Shown: positions 20,181 to 20,893 of the stretch, piece after piece
Position numbering within the stretch: position 1 is the stretch's first letter
How the letters are laid out: each line of letters starts with the position of its first letter
Source of the DNA: Gnetum montanum
Lineage: Eukaryota > Streptophyta > Gnetopsida > Gnetales > Gnetaceae
DNA length: 20,893 nucleotides
Assembly (NCBI GenBank): GCA_015680685.1
Contig: MNCI01036463.1
Coordinates: forward strand, 1,401,120 to 1,422,012
Reading direction: 5' to 3'
Position numbers and translations under genes: made by a program
The notes under the pieces: generated by a model
Databases searched by the model: none
Seen by the model: the letters and a program-made list of their open reading frames with translations, nothing else
What the model was told of the DNA's origin: nothing

Positions 20181-20893
20181 TTGCTGTTTTTGTTAACTTG
20201 CCGCTGCGTCGTTGGCCTGTACCTGCCAACGTATCCTCACTGTGGGTAGCAGCTCATGCGGCAAGAAATCTGCGACGCATGTAGTCATTGTAGAGCAACT
20301 CCACATAGGCCTCGCGTTGCAAAGAATCAATTAGTTGCCTTCTGCAGGTTCGACGGAAAAGATGGACGCATTCAACCATTGTAAAGCAACTTCGCACAGG
20401 GCCGGCGTTGTAGAGAATCTGCAAGTTGCCTTCTACAGGTCCGACAGAAAAGATGGCATACATGGCAGGTTTGCCATCTACGCAAGAAAAAAGACGAAAC
20501 GGAAGGTGGCACGGAATCTGCCTCATGCCTTCCGCAACTCCAGCGCCCCTTGCAACTTCAGAGGAAAACGTGGTTGGTCACAGGTATGCGTGCCAAATGG
20601 GCGAGAAACGCGTAGCAGCAGGGGCAAGGTGAAGGTGTAGCATCGGATGCAAGGGTTCTGGGCATAGTGGCTAGTCATGATGGTTTTGCTGCACTGTGGT
20701 GGGTTCTACAGTGAAGGCGTCGGTTACAGCCCGGCTCAGGCATTCGGTGGTGGCTGCTACTGCAAACAGCAGGTCGCCTCCTACGACAGGGAGTACTCCC
20801 AGAACCAGTTGCCTACGACCTGTCGTGTGCATGAAGTTCTCCCTGTGGCTGTGGCTGGCTGAGCATGGTTGGCGCGTTGGCTTTGTACTTGGA
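20180..20893. other. Unidentified GC-rich, CpG-retaining block
   Basis: Composition changes abruptly near 20195: this block is visibly richer in G and C and keeps many CG dinucleotides, whereas the rest of the window is AT-rich and CpG-poor. Short open readings exist on both strands (for example 20254-20526 minus and 20335-20640 plus), but they overlap each other, show no domain and reflect the composition. It may be the edge of a younger mobile element, a gene-proximal CpG-rich region, or a satellite-like repeat. It runs off the window end. Confidence 0.45.
20286..20467. repeat. 91-bp imperfect tandem duplication in the GC-rich block
   Basis: CATTGTAGAGCAACTCCACA begins at 20286 and CATTGTAAAGCAACTTCGCA at 20377. 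Both copies end with GACGGAAAAGATGG or GACAGAAAAGATGG. The period is 91 bp and the copies are about 80% identical by eye. Confidence 0.8.

Noticed and set aside
20254-20640. Overlapping open readings on both strands in the GC-rich block as possible genes
   Set aside because: They overlap one another, have no recognised domain, and arise from a GC-rich tandem duplication with few stops.
1-20893. CRISPR array, tRNA or rRNA genes, bacterial operon features
   Set aside because: No regularly spaced short repeats, tRNA cloverleaf or rRNA signature was seen, and the content is clearly plant nuclear repeat DNA.

Overview
This window looks like repeat-dense nuclear DNA from a plant with a large genome. 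The evidence is a CNL-type NB-ARC-LRR resistance-gene relic, Ty1/copia and Ty3/gypsy LTR retrotransposons with plant-type primer-binding sites, and heavy decay by C-to-T and G-to-A changes, as expected of methylated DNA. A conifer or other gymnosperm is my best guess because the copies are old, long and nested, but that is inference. No gene here looks intact; almost everything readable is a broken coding relic on the minus strand.

The layout is a three-level nest. The outer level is host DNA (1-1996 and 19700-20893) carrying an NLR resistance-gene fragment. A copia element (1997-19699) is inserted inside the NB-ARC-coding part, between the GLPL motif (minus strand, about 19764-19781) and the segment leading to the MHD-like motif and LRRs (minus strand, 1182-1991). 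The 5-bp flanks GGTAC and AGTAC are a near-perfect target-site duplication. The inner level is a 13.4-kb gypsy element (6221-19596) that inserted into the 5' LTR of the copia element, with flanks ATAGG and ATAGA. The two pieces of the interrupted copia LTR sum to 426 bp (328 + 98), exactly the length of its intact 3' LTR (1997-2422).

The copia element is minus-oriented: 5' LTR, initiator-Met-like PBS (5871-5890), gag, CCHC knuckle, protease, integrase, reverse transcriptase, a deleted RNase H, polypurine tract, 3' LTR. The gypsy element is also minus-oriented: 5' LTR (18662-19596), decayed PBS, gag (about 16170-18507), pol in the order protease-RT-RNase H-integrase (about 12434-15950), a 2.2-kb non-coding spacer, a 2.7-kb extra reading frame with a coiled coil (7354-10087), and 3' LTR (6221-7106). 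By eye the gypsy LTRs are only about 80-85% identical, so the insertion is old. Catalytic residues are lost in both polymerase regions.

The right edge (about 20180-20893) differs sharply in composition: it is GC-rich, keeps many CpGs, and contains a 91-bp imperfect tandem duplication. I could not identify it. The most notable points are the split NLR, the extra 3' frame of the gypsy element, the RNase H deletion centred on the only ambiguous base (2591), and the unidentified GC-rich block.
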